Below are positions 9,269-19,581 of a stretch of DNA of 64,000 bases, in pieces. The position numbers and the translations under genes are program-made. Source of the stretch: Diplosphaera chodatii (lineage: Eukaryota > Chlorophyta > Trebouxiophyceae > Prasiolales > Stichococcaceae). The notes under the pieces are model-generated. The model was not told where the DNA came from. It did no database searches and saw nothing but the letters and a program-made list of their open reading frames with translations. The stretch covers positions 992,001 to 1,056,000 of the forward strand of contig JAALGY010000008.1 of NCBI GenBank assembly GCA_032358165.1, given 5' to 3'. How positions within the stretch are numbered: the stretch's first letter is position 1; every line of letters begins with the position of its first letter.

Positions 9269-9808
9269 TTGACATTATGACATTGATTACATACTGGTGG
9301 TGGGCCATTTTGGCCTAGCCACAGGCTCTGGCGGAAAAACCCAGAGCAACATGCACAACGAGTCGTGTACGAAACCGTTCACTCCCCGCTGACAGAATGG
9401 TTCCACTCAATCCCGGTTGGATGCACACCCCTCCAACTCTGCACATTGATCATGACAACCCCGCAAAAAGGCTGCCAGTTGCCCGGCATCCTGCTGCATA
9501 AAGCCTGCCACTGATGTGATGTTGCTGTCCTCAAACAGCTCCGAATGCTGCACCCTCTGATCCACTAGGGCTGGACACCCCCAGACCATATGCGCCTCAT
9601 CATCCACCACGCCGCAGCTACACCGCTGACACAGCCGCTCTGCCCGCGGCAGCCGCTGCCACCTCCCTGTCTCCACCCCCAGCATGTGACTGCCCATGCG
9701 AAACTGTGCTAACCGCCGACGACCGGTCTTGGAGGCGACTGCCTGCAAGTAGCCGGCCAACTGGTAGTTGTCACCGTTCACAGGGCCCCTGACTCCCAGC
9801 CACTCCCA
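9269..9808 (-). mobile_element. LINE-A copy H, 5'-truncated
   Basis: It contains the tail and 3' UTR plus ORF2 codons back to the WLGVRGPVN region, where it stops against plus-strand copy G. The CTCCCAGCCA word is repeated at the junction (9791-9809). Confidence 0.82.
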
Positions 9809-10634
9809 GCCACTATACGGTGTTGAAACATGGGGACCTGGGGCGTTATGTGGTACTGGCATGGATACTTGTGAGCTTGTCCATCGGAAGTTCCTTCGGT
9901 CTGTTCTTGGCGTGCGCACAGGCACTCCCAACGTGGCGGTGTTGGGGGAGCTTGGACGGTTTCCAGTGGCGCACACGGCAACGCTGGCCATCTGCCGGTT
10001 CTGGAACCGGCTGGTCGCAATGCCGGACACCCGCCTCACCAAGCAGGCATTCCTGGAGAACTGTGCTCTGGCCACCCGGCCGGGGCGCAGCACCAGCAGC
10101 TCAGCATGCTGGGCTGCCCAGGTGTGTTCGTTCCTGCACTTCATGTCACCCATCGTTGACGGCGTGCCGCAGCGCATTGACACATCTTCATTGGACATCG
10201 TGAGGGACTCGGTTCGATCCCTGACGGTGGCGGAAGTTTCGGGTCTAGTTCCGTGCGGGACCAACCCACCCCACCCTATGCAAGTGGTTGCCTCGGCAAT
10301 CTGCCCTCCATTGTTTGTGTGTATAAGTCGTTGAAAAACGCAATACACAAACATCCTTCCGGTCAAAGGTTCTCTTTTCCATCGCTATTTGCAACTTCCC
10401 TTACCGCTTTCCATTCCATCTGTTGTCACTGCACACCTGCAGCGCCGCACCTTCGATGCTGTGAATGGCAGCGACTTGCGCAAAGTGCGTGAGTGGCTGG
10501 GAGTCAGGGGCCCTGTGAACGGTGACAACTACCAGTTGGCCGGCTACTTGCAGGCAGTCGCCTCCAAGACCGGTCGTCGGCGGTTAGCACAGTTTCGCAT
10601 GGGCAGTCACATGCTGGGGGTGGAGACAGGGAGA
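9809..10634 (+). mobile_element. LINE-A copy G, 5' portion
   Basis: This plus-strand LINE-A starts within ORF2 (LYGVETWGPG). It carries a SINE at 10188-10416 and is interrupted after GVETGR by copy B. It resumes at 15563 and ends with its own tail at 15954, so it is an independent insertion and not the inverted half of copy H. Confidence 0.83.
10188..10416 (+). mobile_element. SINE, longest copy (229 bp)
   Basis: It starts TCATTGGACA, has a tRNA-like B box (GGTTCGATCCC) about 30 bp in, a body shared with four other copies, and ends CTTTCCATTCCAT. It is flanked by CATCT (10183-10187 and 10417-10421), present once in uninterrupted LINE-A. No A box is visible, so the 5' end may be truncated. 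There is no coding potential. Mobilisation by a LINE is inferred, since its tail differs from that of LINE-A. Confidence 0.82.
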
Positions 10635-10765
10635 CATGACATTGATTACATACTGGTGGTGGGCCATTTTGGCCTAGCCACAGGCTCTGGCGGAAAAACC
10701 CAGAGCAACATGCACAACGAGTCGTGTACGAAACCGTTCACTCCCCGCTGACAGAATGGTTCCAC

Positions 10766-13132
10766 TCAATCCCGGTTGGATGCACACCCCTCCAACTCTG
10801 CACATTGATCATGACAACCCCGCAAAAAGGCTGCCAGTTGCCCGGCATCCTGCTGCATAAAGTCCGCCACTGATGTGATGTTGCTGTCCTCAAACAGCTC
10901 CGAATGCTGCACCCTCTGATCTACTAGGGCTGGACACCCCCAGACCATATGCGCCTCATCATCCACCACGCCGCAGTTACACCGCTGACACAGCCGCTCT
11001 GCCCGCGGCAGCCGCTGCCACCTCCCTGTTTCCACCCCCAGCATGTGACTGCCCATGCGAAACTGTGCTAACCGCCGACGACCGGTCTTGGAGGCGACTG
11101 CCTGCAAGTAGCCGGCCATCTGGTAGTTGTCACTGTTCACAGGGCCCCTGACTCCCAGCCACTCACGCACTTTGCGCAAGTCGCTGCCATTCACAGCATC
11201 GAAGGTGCGGCGCTGCAGGTGTGCAGTGACAACAGATGTGTCAATGCGCTGCGGCACGCCGTCAACGATGGGTGACATGAAGTGCAGGAACGAACACACC
11301 TGGGCAGCCCAGCATGCTGAGCTGCTGGTGCTGCGCCCCGGCCGTGTGGCCAGAGCACAGTTCTCCAGGAATGCCTGCTTGGTGAGGCGGGTGTCCGGGA
11401 TTGCGACCAGCCGGTTCCAGAACCGGCAGATGGCCAGCGTTGCCGTGTGCGCCACTGGGAACCGCCCAAGCTCCCCCAACACCGCCACGTTGGGAGTGCC
11501 TGTGCGCACGCCAAGAACAGACCGAAGGAACTTCCGATGGACAAGCTCACAAGTATCCATGCCAGTACCACATAACGCCCCAGGTCCCCATGTTTCGACA
11601 CCATATAGCATAACAGGACGTACTAGTGCATCAAACAAATGCAGCTGCAATGCTGGGTCATGCAGGCTCAGGTCGTGGCAACGATGCTGCAATGCAAGTG
11701 CGGCGCGCTGGGCGGAGGCCGCTCTGCCGATGCTAGCGGCAGCAAAAGAACTACGAGTAGAGATATCAACCCCCAGATAGGTAAACGAGTCCAGCACTTC
11801 GATGGGAGCATGCATGTAGGTGAGAACCGGTGGTGCAGCAGCCTGGGCTGCATACACCACGACCTTTGTCTTCTTCACGTTGACGGTGAGGCGCCAGCGC
11901 TTGCAGTACGACTCCAGCAGGTCGAGCTGCGCCTGCAGGCCGCGTACGGACGTGGACACCAGGTCCAGGTCATCTGCATAGAAGAGGGCAGGTGCCTGCA
12001 CACCACACAGGGTGGGCAGGTCCAGGTCCCCGCCGGCGGCCTCCAGTTCCGCTTGGAAATCGTCAATGTAGATCCCGAAAAGGGTTGGAGATAGTGGACA
12101 TCCCTGCTTAACGCCCAAAGTGCTCTGGAATGTATCGGACATTCCCCCCTCAAACTGCAATGCCATTGGCACATCAGCATACAGTGCCTGAACCCCCCTC
12201 AGAAACTCCCCATGCACCCCAATCCGCTGCAGCTTCTCCCAAAGCAAATCACGAGGTACAGTATCGTATGCCTTCTTGAAATCGACAAAGCAAGAGTACA
12301 GAGGCTGCTTATCTGCCTTGGCCTTCTCGATGAGGGTGCGAACGACGAAGGTTTGATCGGTGGTGCGGTGGTCCTTGCGGAAGCCCGCCTGTCCGCGTGC
12401 GCGCAGCTGGTGCTGCTCGGTCCACCTCATAAGCTTTTCGTTAAGCATGCAAGCATATAGTTTTGCCAGCAGAGACCCAACAGCAATGCCACGGTAATTA
12501 CCCGGATCAGATGTGTCGCCCCCCTTATGAATTGGCGTGATGCCGCACAATGCCCAGCTCCTTGGCAACGCTGCAACTCGTTGACACGAGTTAAAAATAC
12601 ATGCAAGACAGGGTGCAAGCTGCGCCGCTGCAACAGATAAAGCATCCAATTTGAGCAATCCCACCGTCGCTTTGCCTCCGCGCAGGGCTCCTATAGCCTC
12701 TTGCACGGCGCCGGCTGTGAAGGGCGAGTTGAGCTCGCTCCCGTCGGCAAAAGGTGGCGCAGCCCCACTACCCGAGGTACCTGCAGTGCTTGATGGAAGT
12801 GTGGGGGCATCCAGTAGTTTACGGAAGGACTCGAGCATCACATCATCTGCTATGGGACAGGACCGCTTCTTAGCAGGTTTGAACTTCTGCCAGAACTTCT
12901 TGGAGTCGGTAGAGCGAGCCATTTCAGTGAGAGAAAGAGCCTGACTGCGGGTCCACTGGCGCTGTGTGCGGCGTAGCAGGTGCTGGTACTGCTGGCGCAG
13001 TGCGCGAGCAGCAGCTGACTGCGGGTCGCGACGCGCGGCTTGCCGCGCTGCGCGGCGCCCGCGGGCCAGTTCAGCGTCCCACCAGCGGGGCACAGCGTTG
13101 CGGTCACGCCCCCGCCCCTTGGCGGCCGGCGC
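10766..13132 (-). pseudogene. LINE-A reverse transcriptase, copy B
   Basis: An uninterrupted frame of nearly 790 codons covers the linker after the endonuclease, all RT motifs (KAYDTVP, GVKQGCPLSP, FYADD) and the zinc knuckle, ending GCASNRD at a TGA. It is about 98-99% identical to copy A by eye, showing both are young. The upstream endonuclease codons lie beyond the SINE (13359-13811 and 14517-15160). The RT itself is intact, but the element is 5' truncated and split, hence pseudogene. Confidence 0.88.
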
Positions 13133-13358
13133 ATTCATTGGACACCGTTCAGGGACCGGGTTCGATCCCTGGCGGTGGCGGAAGTTTCGGGTCTAGTTCC
13201 GTGTGGGACCAACCCACCCCACCCTATGCAAGTGGTTGCTTCGGCAATCTGCCCTCCATGGTTTGTGTATATAAGTCGTTGAAAAACGCAATACACAAAC
13301 AGCCTTCCGGTCAAAGGTCCTTTTCCATCGCTATTTGCACTTCCCTTACCGCTATCCA
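13133..13358 (+). mobile_element. SINE, 226-bp copy in LINE-A copy B
   Basis: It aligns end to end with the copy at 10188-10416. Here the B box lies in a good T-arm (CCGGG, TTCGATC loop, CCTGG). The insertion splits GGCGC and TGTTGCAG of ORF2. No target duplication is evident. The 3' end reads GCTATCCA. Confidence 0.82.
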
Positions 13359-13811
13359 TGTTGCAGCCACCTCAGCCTGCGTGGTCTCGATAAACTGGTC
13401 GAACTGCAAGCCCACAGCATGCATGTCATCAGGTACCTGGGCGGCGTCAGCTGCCGTTGCGATGTCGACCAGTTGGGCTGCTGCATCAAGCTGCTGCAGG
13501 CGCTGCTGCCACACTCCCAGCTGCGCTGCGCTGAGGCGCAGGGGCTGCTGGGTTGTGGGCTGCTGCGGTTGCTGCTGCTGATGGCGGCGGCGCTGGCGAC
13601 GTGGGAGCGGCTGCTGGGCGGCGGTGGTCCTCTTGATGAGCAAGTGCAGGGCTGCGTGGTCCGACTCGGGAGCAGGGAGTACTGTTAGGGATTGAATCAG
13701 CGGGAATGCATCAGCACTTGCAAGCACATAGTCGATCAGGCTGCTGCCCACCTGACTGTGGCTGACAAAAGTGACTTGTCCCCCCTCATCTCCTGGGACA
13801 CGACCGTTAGC

Positions 13812-14516
13812 CATTGACATTGATTACATACTGGTGGTGGGCCATTTTGGCCTAGCCACAGGCTCTGGCGGAATAACCCAGAGCAACATGCACAACGAGT
13901 CGTGTCCGAAACCGTTCACTCCCCGCTGACAGGATGGTTCCACTCAAGCCCGGTTGGATGTACACCCCTCCAACTCCGCACAATGATCATGACAAACCCG
14001 CAAAAAGGCTGCCAGTTGCCCGGCATCTTGCTGCATAAAGTCCGCCACTGAGGTGATGTCGCTGTCCTCAAACAGCTCAGAATGCTGCACCCTCTGATCT
14101 ACTAGAGCTGGACAACCCCAGACCATATGCGCCTCATCATCCACCACGCCGCAGCTACACCGCTGACACAGCCGCTCTGCCCGCGGCAGACGCTGCCACC
14201 TCCCTGTTTCCACCCCCAGCATGTGACTGCCCATCCGAAACTGTGCTAACCGCCGACGACCGGTCTTGGAGGCGACTGCCTGCAAGTAGCCGGCCAGCTG
14301 GTAGTTGTCACCGTTCACAGGGCCCCTGACTCCCAGCCACTCACGCACTTTGCGCAGGTCGCTGCCATTCACAGCATCGAATGTGCGGCGCTGCAGGTGT
14401 GCACTGACAACCGAAGTGTCAATGCGCTGCGGCACGCCGTCAACGATGGGTGACATGAAGTGCAGGAACGAGCACACCTGGGCAGCCCAGCATGCTGAGC
14501 TGGTCTTGCTGCGCCC
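13812..14516 (-). mobile_element. LINE-A copy E nested in copy B, older sequence type
   Basis: A 705-bp 5'-truncated LINE-A with its own tail is flanked by TAGC (13808-13811 and 14517-14520). It carries more differences than other copies (for example GTGTCCGAAACCG in the UTR and SNRA at the ORF2 end), suggesting a divergent source element. It interrupts the endonuclease of copy B. Confidence 0.82.
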
Positions 14517-15160
14517 TAGCAATCCTGAGGGATGTCTCAACACACATGTCAAGCAGAGCCCTGCCCCACTTGTTGGGCCGCTCCCTGCTGTCGCGGCTGT
14601 GCCGCTGTGACTGCACAGGAGGGGCAGTGGAGGGCAGGAACTCTTCTGTGACAGGGTGATCGACAGATCCCGGAAAGTCCGGGCAGGTGCTGGTGCGTGC
14701 GTTCAGGTCTCCAACAACAAACACATGCCCCATGCGGCAGGTGGCGCTCACCTCCTCACGTAACGCCTCCCAGACCGCAGGGCCTTTGCCATCAAATGAT
14801 GGGCTGCCCTCTGGTGGAATGTAACATGCGAACATGTACGCATCCTCCTCCTGGCCAATGGCTTTGTCAAACCTCAAAACAGCGTAGCAGTTCTGGGGTC
14901 CAGTCGATAAGTGTGTTACCATTGGTGCCAGCTTGTCGGCGACGTAGACAGCGATGCCGCCACGTGCGCCGCCACGCTGCTGACGCCGGCTGCGCGGCAG
15001 GTGCAGGACGGACGTGAAGCCGTCCAGCTCCGGCGCATCGCTCCCCTCACGCGCCCACGTCTCGCTGAATGCCAGTACATCGAAGTCAGCCGCCTTGATG
15101 ACCTGCGAAAGAGCAGATGCATCTCTGGACAGCCAGCCCTGGACGTTCAGGCTCAGCACA
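14517..15160 (-). pseudogene. LINE-A APE endonuclease segment, copy B
   Basis: Open frame with VLSLNVQG, FSETWARE, FACYIPPEG and GDLNARTS, interrupted before IANGRVPG by copy E. The catalytic SDHAAL box is on the far side of copy E (about 13640). Sequence is virtually identical to copy A. Confidence 0.85.
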
Positions 15161-15216
15161 GACAGGGCGCTGTTAGGGGACCGGATTGCGCCGGGCGCAG
15201 CCCGGCCCCAGCACCC

Positions 15217-15552
15217 CTAGCAGGCATGGTTGGAGGTGGGTTTGGGTGTGGCTGGCGCCTTTGCTGGAGAGGGTTGTGTGCCCTCAGCCAGTGTGGGGCC
15301 ACCAGGTGATGTGTGAGAAGTGGGCTCAACAGGCAGCACAGCAAAGCGTGATGCAATGCCAAGGGGAGCAGCAGCAGGGTGAGGGCCAAGAGCGCTTGGC
15401 CGCCGCTGCCGGCGCGGCGCGAGGTGCTGCTGTGCAAATTGCACAGCATCCGCGGCTGCGCGGCGTGCATTCGCCACTGGAGCTGCATCTTGGGCTGCCT
15501 GGTGTTGACTCCTGCGCAGCTGTGCCGCTGCGTCACGACGCTGCGGTGCCAC
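15217..15552 (-). pseudogene. LINE-A ORF1 C-terminal segment, copy B
   Basis: This 111-codon frame supplies the ORF1 C-terminus that is interrupted in copy A. It is rich in Ala, Gln and Pro and ends NHAC followed by TAG. The next in-frame codons (GCWGRAAPG, then SVLSLNVQG) begin ORF2 without a frame change. Confidence 0.75.
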
Positions 15553-15562
15553 GCTCTCAAAG

Positions 15563-15954
15563 AGGTGGCAGCGGCTGCCACGGGCAGAGCGGCTGTGTCA
15601 GCGGTGTAGCTGCGGCGTGGTGGATGATGAGGCGCATATGGTCTGGGGGTGTCCAGCCCTAGTAGATCAGAGGGTGCAGCATTCCGAGCTGTTTGAGGAC
15701 AGCAACATCACATCAGTGGCGGACTTTATGCAGCAGGATGCCGGACAACTGGCAGCCTTTTTGCGGGGTTGTCATGATCAATGTGCAGAGTTGGAGGGGT
15801 GTGCATCCAACCGGGATTGAGTGGAACCATTCTGTCAGCGGGGAGTGCACGGTTTCGTACACGACTCGTTGCGCATGTTGCTCTGGGTTTTTCCGCCAGA
15901 GCCTGTGGCTAGGCCAAAATGGCCCACCACCAGTATGTAATCAATGTCAATGTC
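15563..15954 (+). mobile_element. LINE-A copy G, 3' portion
   Basis: This resumes copy G after insertion of copy B (GRWQRLPRAERLCQRC), passes the zinc knuckle and stop, and ends TATGTAATCAATGTCAATGTC. Only GAG is shared at the two junctions, so the duplication is very short or eroded. Confidence 0.82.
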
Positions 15955-16141
15955 CTCCATTGACACTTTTCGAACAGAGCATTTTGATGACCTACCCAGC
16001 CGCCCTCACGTTCCCACGTGAGACGCCGCATTGTGCCGCAGAGCCTTGTTCTTTGAGCTTGGTTCTGGTCTGGACGCCCTTTGTAAAGAACAAACAAACA
16101 AACAAACAAACAAACAAACAAACAAACAAACAAACAACGGG
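15955..16141 (+). mobile_element. (CAAA)n-tailed short retroelement, copy 2
   Basis: The body begins CTCCATTGACA and is followed by about 12 CAAA units. It is the longest copy of this family in the plus orientation. It abuts the tail of copy G and is followed by LINE-A copy I. Confidence 0.75.
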
Positions 16142-16145
16142 CGTT

Positions 16146-16437
16146 CAGAGGGTGCAGCATTCGGAGCTGTTTGAGGACAGCAACATCACATCAGTGGCGG
16201 GCTTCATGCAGCAGGATGCCGGGCAACTGGCAGCCTTTTTGCGGGGTTGTCATGATCAATGTGCAGAGTTGGAGGGGTGTGCATCCAACCGGGATTGAGT
16301 GGAACCATTCTGTCAGCGGGGAGTGCACGGTTTCGTACACGACTCGTTGTGCATGTTGCTCTGGGTTTTTCCGCCAGAGCCTGTGGCTAGGCCAAAATGG
16401 CCCACCACCAGTATGTAATCAATGTCAATGTCAATGT
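16146..16437 (+). mobile_element. LINE-A copy I, 5'-truncated
   Basis: It contains the last 50 or so codons of ORF2 (from RVQHSELFEDSN), the 3' UTR and three hexamer units at the end. Confidence 0.83.
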
Positions 16438-16975
16438 TCGCAAGTGCGAGACGCTAGTTTGGCCCCGATACGCTGATAGGCATGACAAGGGCAAACCCCG
16501 TGAAAGGCAGGCAGGCTGAACCTAATTTGCCGCCGGTCGAACATAATGCTACCATGCATCGTTGTACTTTGACAGCTTCGCGAGGTCGCCTCTGTTCGCC
16601 GCCAAACTTCTGCCAGGCATGTTCCGGACGTCTGCAAGCCTCCCTGCGACGTTTCCGAGGCGTCTGCCGACCTTTGGTTTCCGTGCCACTACCCCGTCGT
16701 TGAAAAAAACACTAACCTAATCCCTCTTTTACTACGGCACGATTCGACGCAAAACCTACAACGCCGGCCCGCGACGGCGCCAGGCCGCGCAGACGTGCGC
16801 GACCGGCCGTGAGCGGTACGCAGCAAGGGCTGTACGGTGACAAGCCAGGTGCCTACAGCCCGTGCGGCCGCAGGGCGCCGATAGCCGTTCCGGAATTCTG
16901 TACCCAGGGTTTAGACTCGGTACACCGCTTAAACGCAAAGAGTTTGGACTAACTTCGTTAGGCCAAATTAAAAAC
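16438..16975. other. Unique sequence island within the repeat array
   Basis: About 540 bp matches nothing else in the window. It is richer in CG dinucleotides than its neighbours (for example GCCGGCCCGCGACGGCG). I found no convincing coding frame, RNA fold or repeat. It may be original host DNA or a piece of an element not otherwise present. Confidence 0.6.
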
Positions 16976-17029
16976 CACAAGGGAATGCAGGGCCCATGAG
17001 ACCAGCGAAAGGCAACACCATATAGACAT
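16976..17029. repeat. Short fragment shared with repeat family C
   Basis: A 43-bp run (ACCACAAGGGAATGCAGGGC and onward) is identical to 764-803 and adjoins the tail of LINE-A copy J. Confidence 0.6.
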
Positions 17030-17508
17030 TGACATTGATTACATACTGGTGGTGGGCCATTTTGGCCTAGCCACAGGCTCTGGCGGGAAAAACCCAGAGC
17101 AACATGCACAACGAGTCGTGTACGAAACCGTGCACTCCCCGCTGACAGAATGGTTCCACTCAATCCCGGTTGGATGCACACCCCTCCAACTCTGCACATT
17201 GATCATGACAACCCCGCAAAAAGGCTGCCAGTTGCCCGGCATCCTGCTGCATGAAGTCCGCCACTGATGTGATGTTGCTGTATAGCATAACAGGACGCAT
17301 TAGTGCATCAAACAATTGCAGCAGAGCATTTGGATGACCTACCCAGCCGCCCTCACGTTCTCACGTGAGACGCCGCATTGTGCCGCAGAGCCTTGTTCAT
17401 TGAGCTTGGTTCTGGTCTGGACGCCCTTTGTAATAAACAAACAAACAAACAAACAAACAAACAAACAAACAATTGCAGCTGCAATGCTGGGTCATGCAGG
17501 CTCAGGTC
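17030..17508 (-). mobile_element. LINE-A copy J with internal deletion
   Basis: The 3' end of LINE-A (17030-17280) is joined directly to an ORF2 segment from about 700 bp further upstream (17281-17321 and 17475-17508). The gap is filled by neither element, so it is a deletion. A (CAAA)n element interrupts the upstream piece. Confidence 0.75.
17322..17462 (+). mobile_element. (CAAA)n-tailed short retroelement, copy 3 with 12-bp target duplication
   Basis: A 141-bp insertion is flanked by AAACAATTGCAG (17310-17321 and 17463-17474) inside a LINE-A ORF2 fragment. The body starts CAGAGCATTTGG and the tail is CAAA repeats. The duplication shows it moved as a unit. Confidence 0.85.
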
Positions 17509-17644
17509 ATTGACATTGATTACATACTGGTGGTGGGCCATTTTGGCCTAGCCACAGGCTCTGGCGGAAAAGCCCAGAGCAACATGCACAGCGAGTCGTG
17601 TACGAAACCGTTCACTCCCCGCTGACAGAATGGTTCCACTCAAT
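17509..17644 (-). mobile_element. LINE-A copy K, 3' UTR only
   Basis: A 136-bp tail and UTR fragment, joined at its truncated 5' side to a hexamer array. Confidence 0.78.
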
Positions 17645-17692
17645 GTCAAATGTCAATGTCAATGTCAATGTCAATGTCAATGTCAATGTCAT
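17645..17692. repeat. Hexamer microsatellite (TGTCAA)n, about 8 units
   Basis: Pure repeats of the LINE-A tail unit in the plus-strand orientation, lying between the 5' side of copy K and the tail of copy L. It probably grew from a LINE-A tail. Confidence 0.85.
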
Positions 17693-18900
17693 TGACATTG
17701 ACATTGATTACATACTGGTGGTGGGCCATTTTGGCCTAGCCACAGGCTCTGGCGGGAAAACCCAGAGCAACATGCGCAACGAGTCGTGTACGAAACCGTG
17801 CACTCCCCGCTGACAGAATGGTTCAACTCAATCCCGGTTGGATGCACACCCCTCCAACTCTGCACATTGATCATGACAACCCCGCAAAAAGGCTGCCAGT
17901 TGCCCGGCATCCTGTTGCATAAAGTCCGCCACTGATGTGATGTTGCTGTCCTCAAACAGCTCGGAATGCTGCACCCTCTGATCTACTAGGGCTGGACACC
18001 CCCAGACCATATGCGCCTCATCATCCACCACACCGCAGCTACACCGCTGGCACAGCCGCTCTGCCCGCGGCAGCCGCTGCCACCTCCCTGTCTCCACCCC
18101 CAGCATGTGACTGCCCATGCGAAACTGTGCTAACCGCCGACGACCGGTCTTGGAGGCGACTGCCTGCAAGTAGCCGGCCAACTGGTAGTTGTCACTGTTC
18201 ACAGGGCCCCTGACTCCCAGCCACTCACGCACTTTGCGCAAGTCGCTGCCATTCACAGCATCGAAGGTGCGGCGCTGCAGGTGTGCAGTGACAACAGATG
18301 TGTCAATGCGCTGCGGCACGCCGTCAACGATGGGTGACATGAAGTGCAGGAACGAACACACCTGGGCAGCCCAGCATGCTGAGCTGCTGGTGCTGCGCCC
18401 CGGCCGGGTGGCCAGAGCACAGTTCTCCAGGAATGCCTGCTTGGTGAGGCGGGTGTCCGGCATTGCGACCAGCCGGTTCCAGAACCGGCAGATGGCCAGC
18501 GTTGCCGTGTGCGCCGTGTGTTCCACTCAATGTCAAATGTCAATGTCAATGTCAATGTCAATGTCAATGTCAATGTCAATGTCAATGTCAATGTCAATGT
18601 CAGGCTCAGGTCATGGCAACGATGCTGCAATGCAAGTGCGGCACGCTGGGCGGAGGCCGCTCTGCCGATGCTAGCGGCAGCAAAAGAACTACGAGTAGAG
18701 ATGTCAACCCCCAAATGGGTAAACGAGTCCAGCACTTCGATGGGAGCATGCATGTAGGTGCAAACCGGTGGTGCTGCAGCCTGGGCTGCATACACCACGA
18801 CCTTTGTCTTCTTCACGTTGACGGTGAGGCGCCAGCGCTTGCAGTACGACTCCAGCAGGTCGAGCTGCGCCTGCAGGCCGCGTACGGACGTGGACACATG
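17693..18900 (-). mobile_element. LINE-A copy L, interrupted by a hexamer array
   Basis: It contains the tail, 3' UTR and ORF2 back to LAICRFWNRL (about 18510), then a hexamer array (18535-18602) in place of several hundred bases, then ORF2 again from the region encoding LALQHRCHD to STSVRGLQAQ (about 18900). The two parts may be one copy with a replaced middle or two copies. Confidence 0.75.
18535..18602. repeat. Hexamer microsatellite (TGTCAA)n, about 11 units
   Basis: It is the longest array of the LINE-A tail unit here. Its entry sequence, TTCCACTCAATGTCAAATGTC, also precedes the array at 17645, so both arrays share one origin. Confidence 0.88.
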
Positions 18901-18907
18901 TCAACAT

Positions 18908-19228
18908 GAGAGCGGCGAATGAATATCACGTCGAACATCAACTGGTTTCAGTGTTTTCTGTGCCTCCAGCCTCGCGGGATCCGCGGGCGACCGCTGCTAG
19001 GTGTTGTCATGCTACTAAGGTCTTGGTCTCGGTCTTGGTCTTGTTCATTGAGCTTGGTTCTGGTCTGGACGCCCTTTGTAAACAAACAAACAAACAAACA
19101 AACAAACAAACAAACAAACAAACAAACAAACAAACAAACAAACAAACAACGTCAATGGTATACCGTGAGCGCCCTGCACGCTGGAGGAAGCAATTTGACT
19201 CAAAAGCTGGGAAATAAAGCATTGACAT
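18908..19228 (+). mobile_element. Mosaic of family C tail and (CAAA)n element copy 4
   Basis: About 60 bp of unmatched sequence is followed by the family C 3' end (18970-19045, with CTTGGTC units), then the last 35 bp of the (CAAA)n element with about 17 CAAA units (19080-19148), then about 80 bp unmatched. Confidence 0.6.
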
Positions 19229-19281
19229 GTCACATTGATTACATACTGGTGGTGGGCCATTTTGGCCTAGCCACAGGCTCT
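19229..19281 (-). mobile_element. LINE-A copy M, about 53-bp tail fragment
   Basis: It matches the last 53 bp of LINE-A and then switches to unique DNA at GGCTCTG. It is the most truncated copy in the window. Confidence 0.75.
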
Positions 19282-19581
19282 GCAGCCAGCATCAGCTGTT
19301 CACCTTACCTACATCATTCCGCCGCATCCAGCAGACACAAAGGCAGCAACCACTCCTGCGCAAAGAAAGATCCTGAAAAGAAGAGGGAATATTGCATGTA
19401 TGCCCTTGACAAACCCACATAGCTCATGCAGATGTTCCAGCGGAGGCGAGATGCAAAAGCAAACACATGAACGAAAGTAACACCAAAAGCAATTCACAAC
19501 AAACTAAAAGACAGACAACAAACTCTGCACAGGAGGTTGATGTAATTGTGGAGGTCAATGGTGTTGGCGAGAGTCGTGATA
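19282..19581. other. Unique A-rich spacer between LINE-A fragments
   Basis: It matches no repeat in the window, has several AAAAG and AAACA runs, and no supportable coding frame. Confidence 0.6.

Larger units (their letters stand above)
10635..15562 (-). mobile_element. LINE-A copy B, long 5'-truncated copy
   Basis: The copy runs from a hexamer tail at 10635 through ORF2 to the C-terminal part of ORF1, where it is truncated at about 15562. It sits in copy G, which continues on both sides. Two later insertions split it: a SINE at 13133-13358 and LINE-A copy E at 13812-14516. With these removed the endonuclease-RT frame is open, with CAG at the site where copy A has TAG. Confidence 0.9.

Noticed and set aside
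9269..10634. Twin-priming inversion within one LINE-A copy (head-to-head H and G)
   Set aside because: Copy G has its own intact 3' UTR and tail at 15954, so the two are separate insertions.
13145..13185. A tRNA gene suggested by the GGTTCGATCCC box
   Set aside because: Only a T-arm is present, with no acceptor or D-arm partner and no A box. The same segment is part of a repeated, tail-bearing element, so it is a SINE.
16080..16140. CRISPR-like or telomeric array at the CAAA and TGTCAA tracts
   Set aside because: Units are 4 or 6 bp without spacers and do not match TTTAGGG-type telomere repeats. They are retroelement tails.
18948..19260. Frames reading VCLFVCLFVCLF or NKQTNKQTNKQT
   Set aside because: Translation of the (CAAA)n tract in any frame gives such peptides. 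There is no gene.
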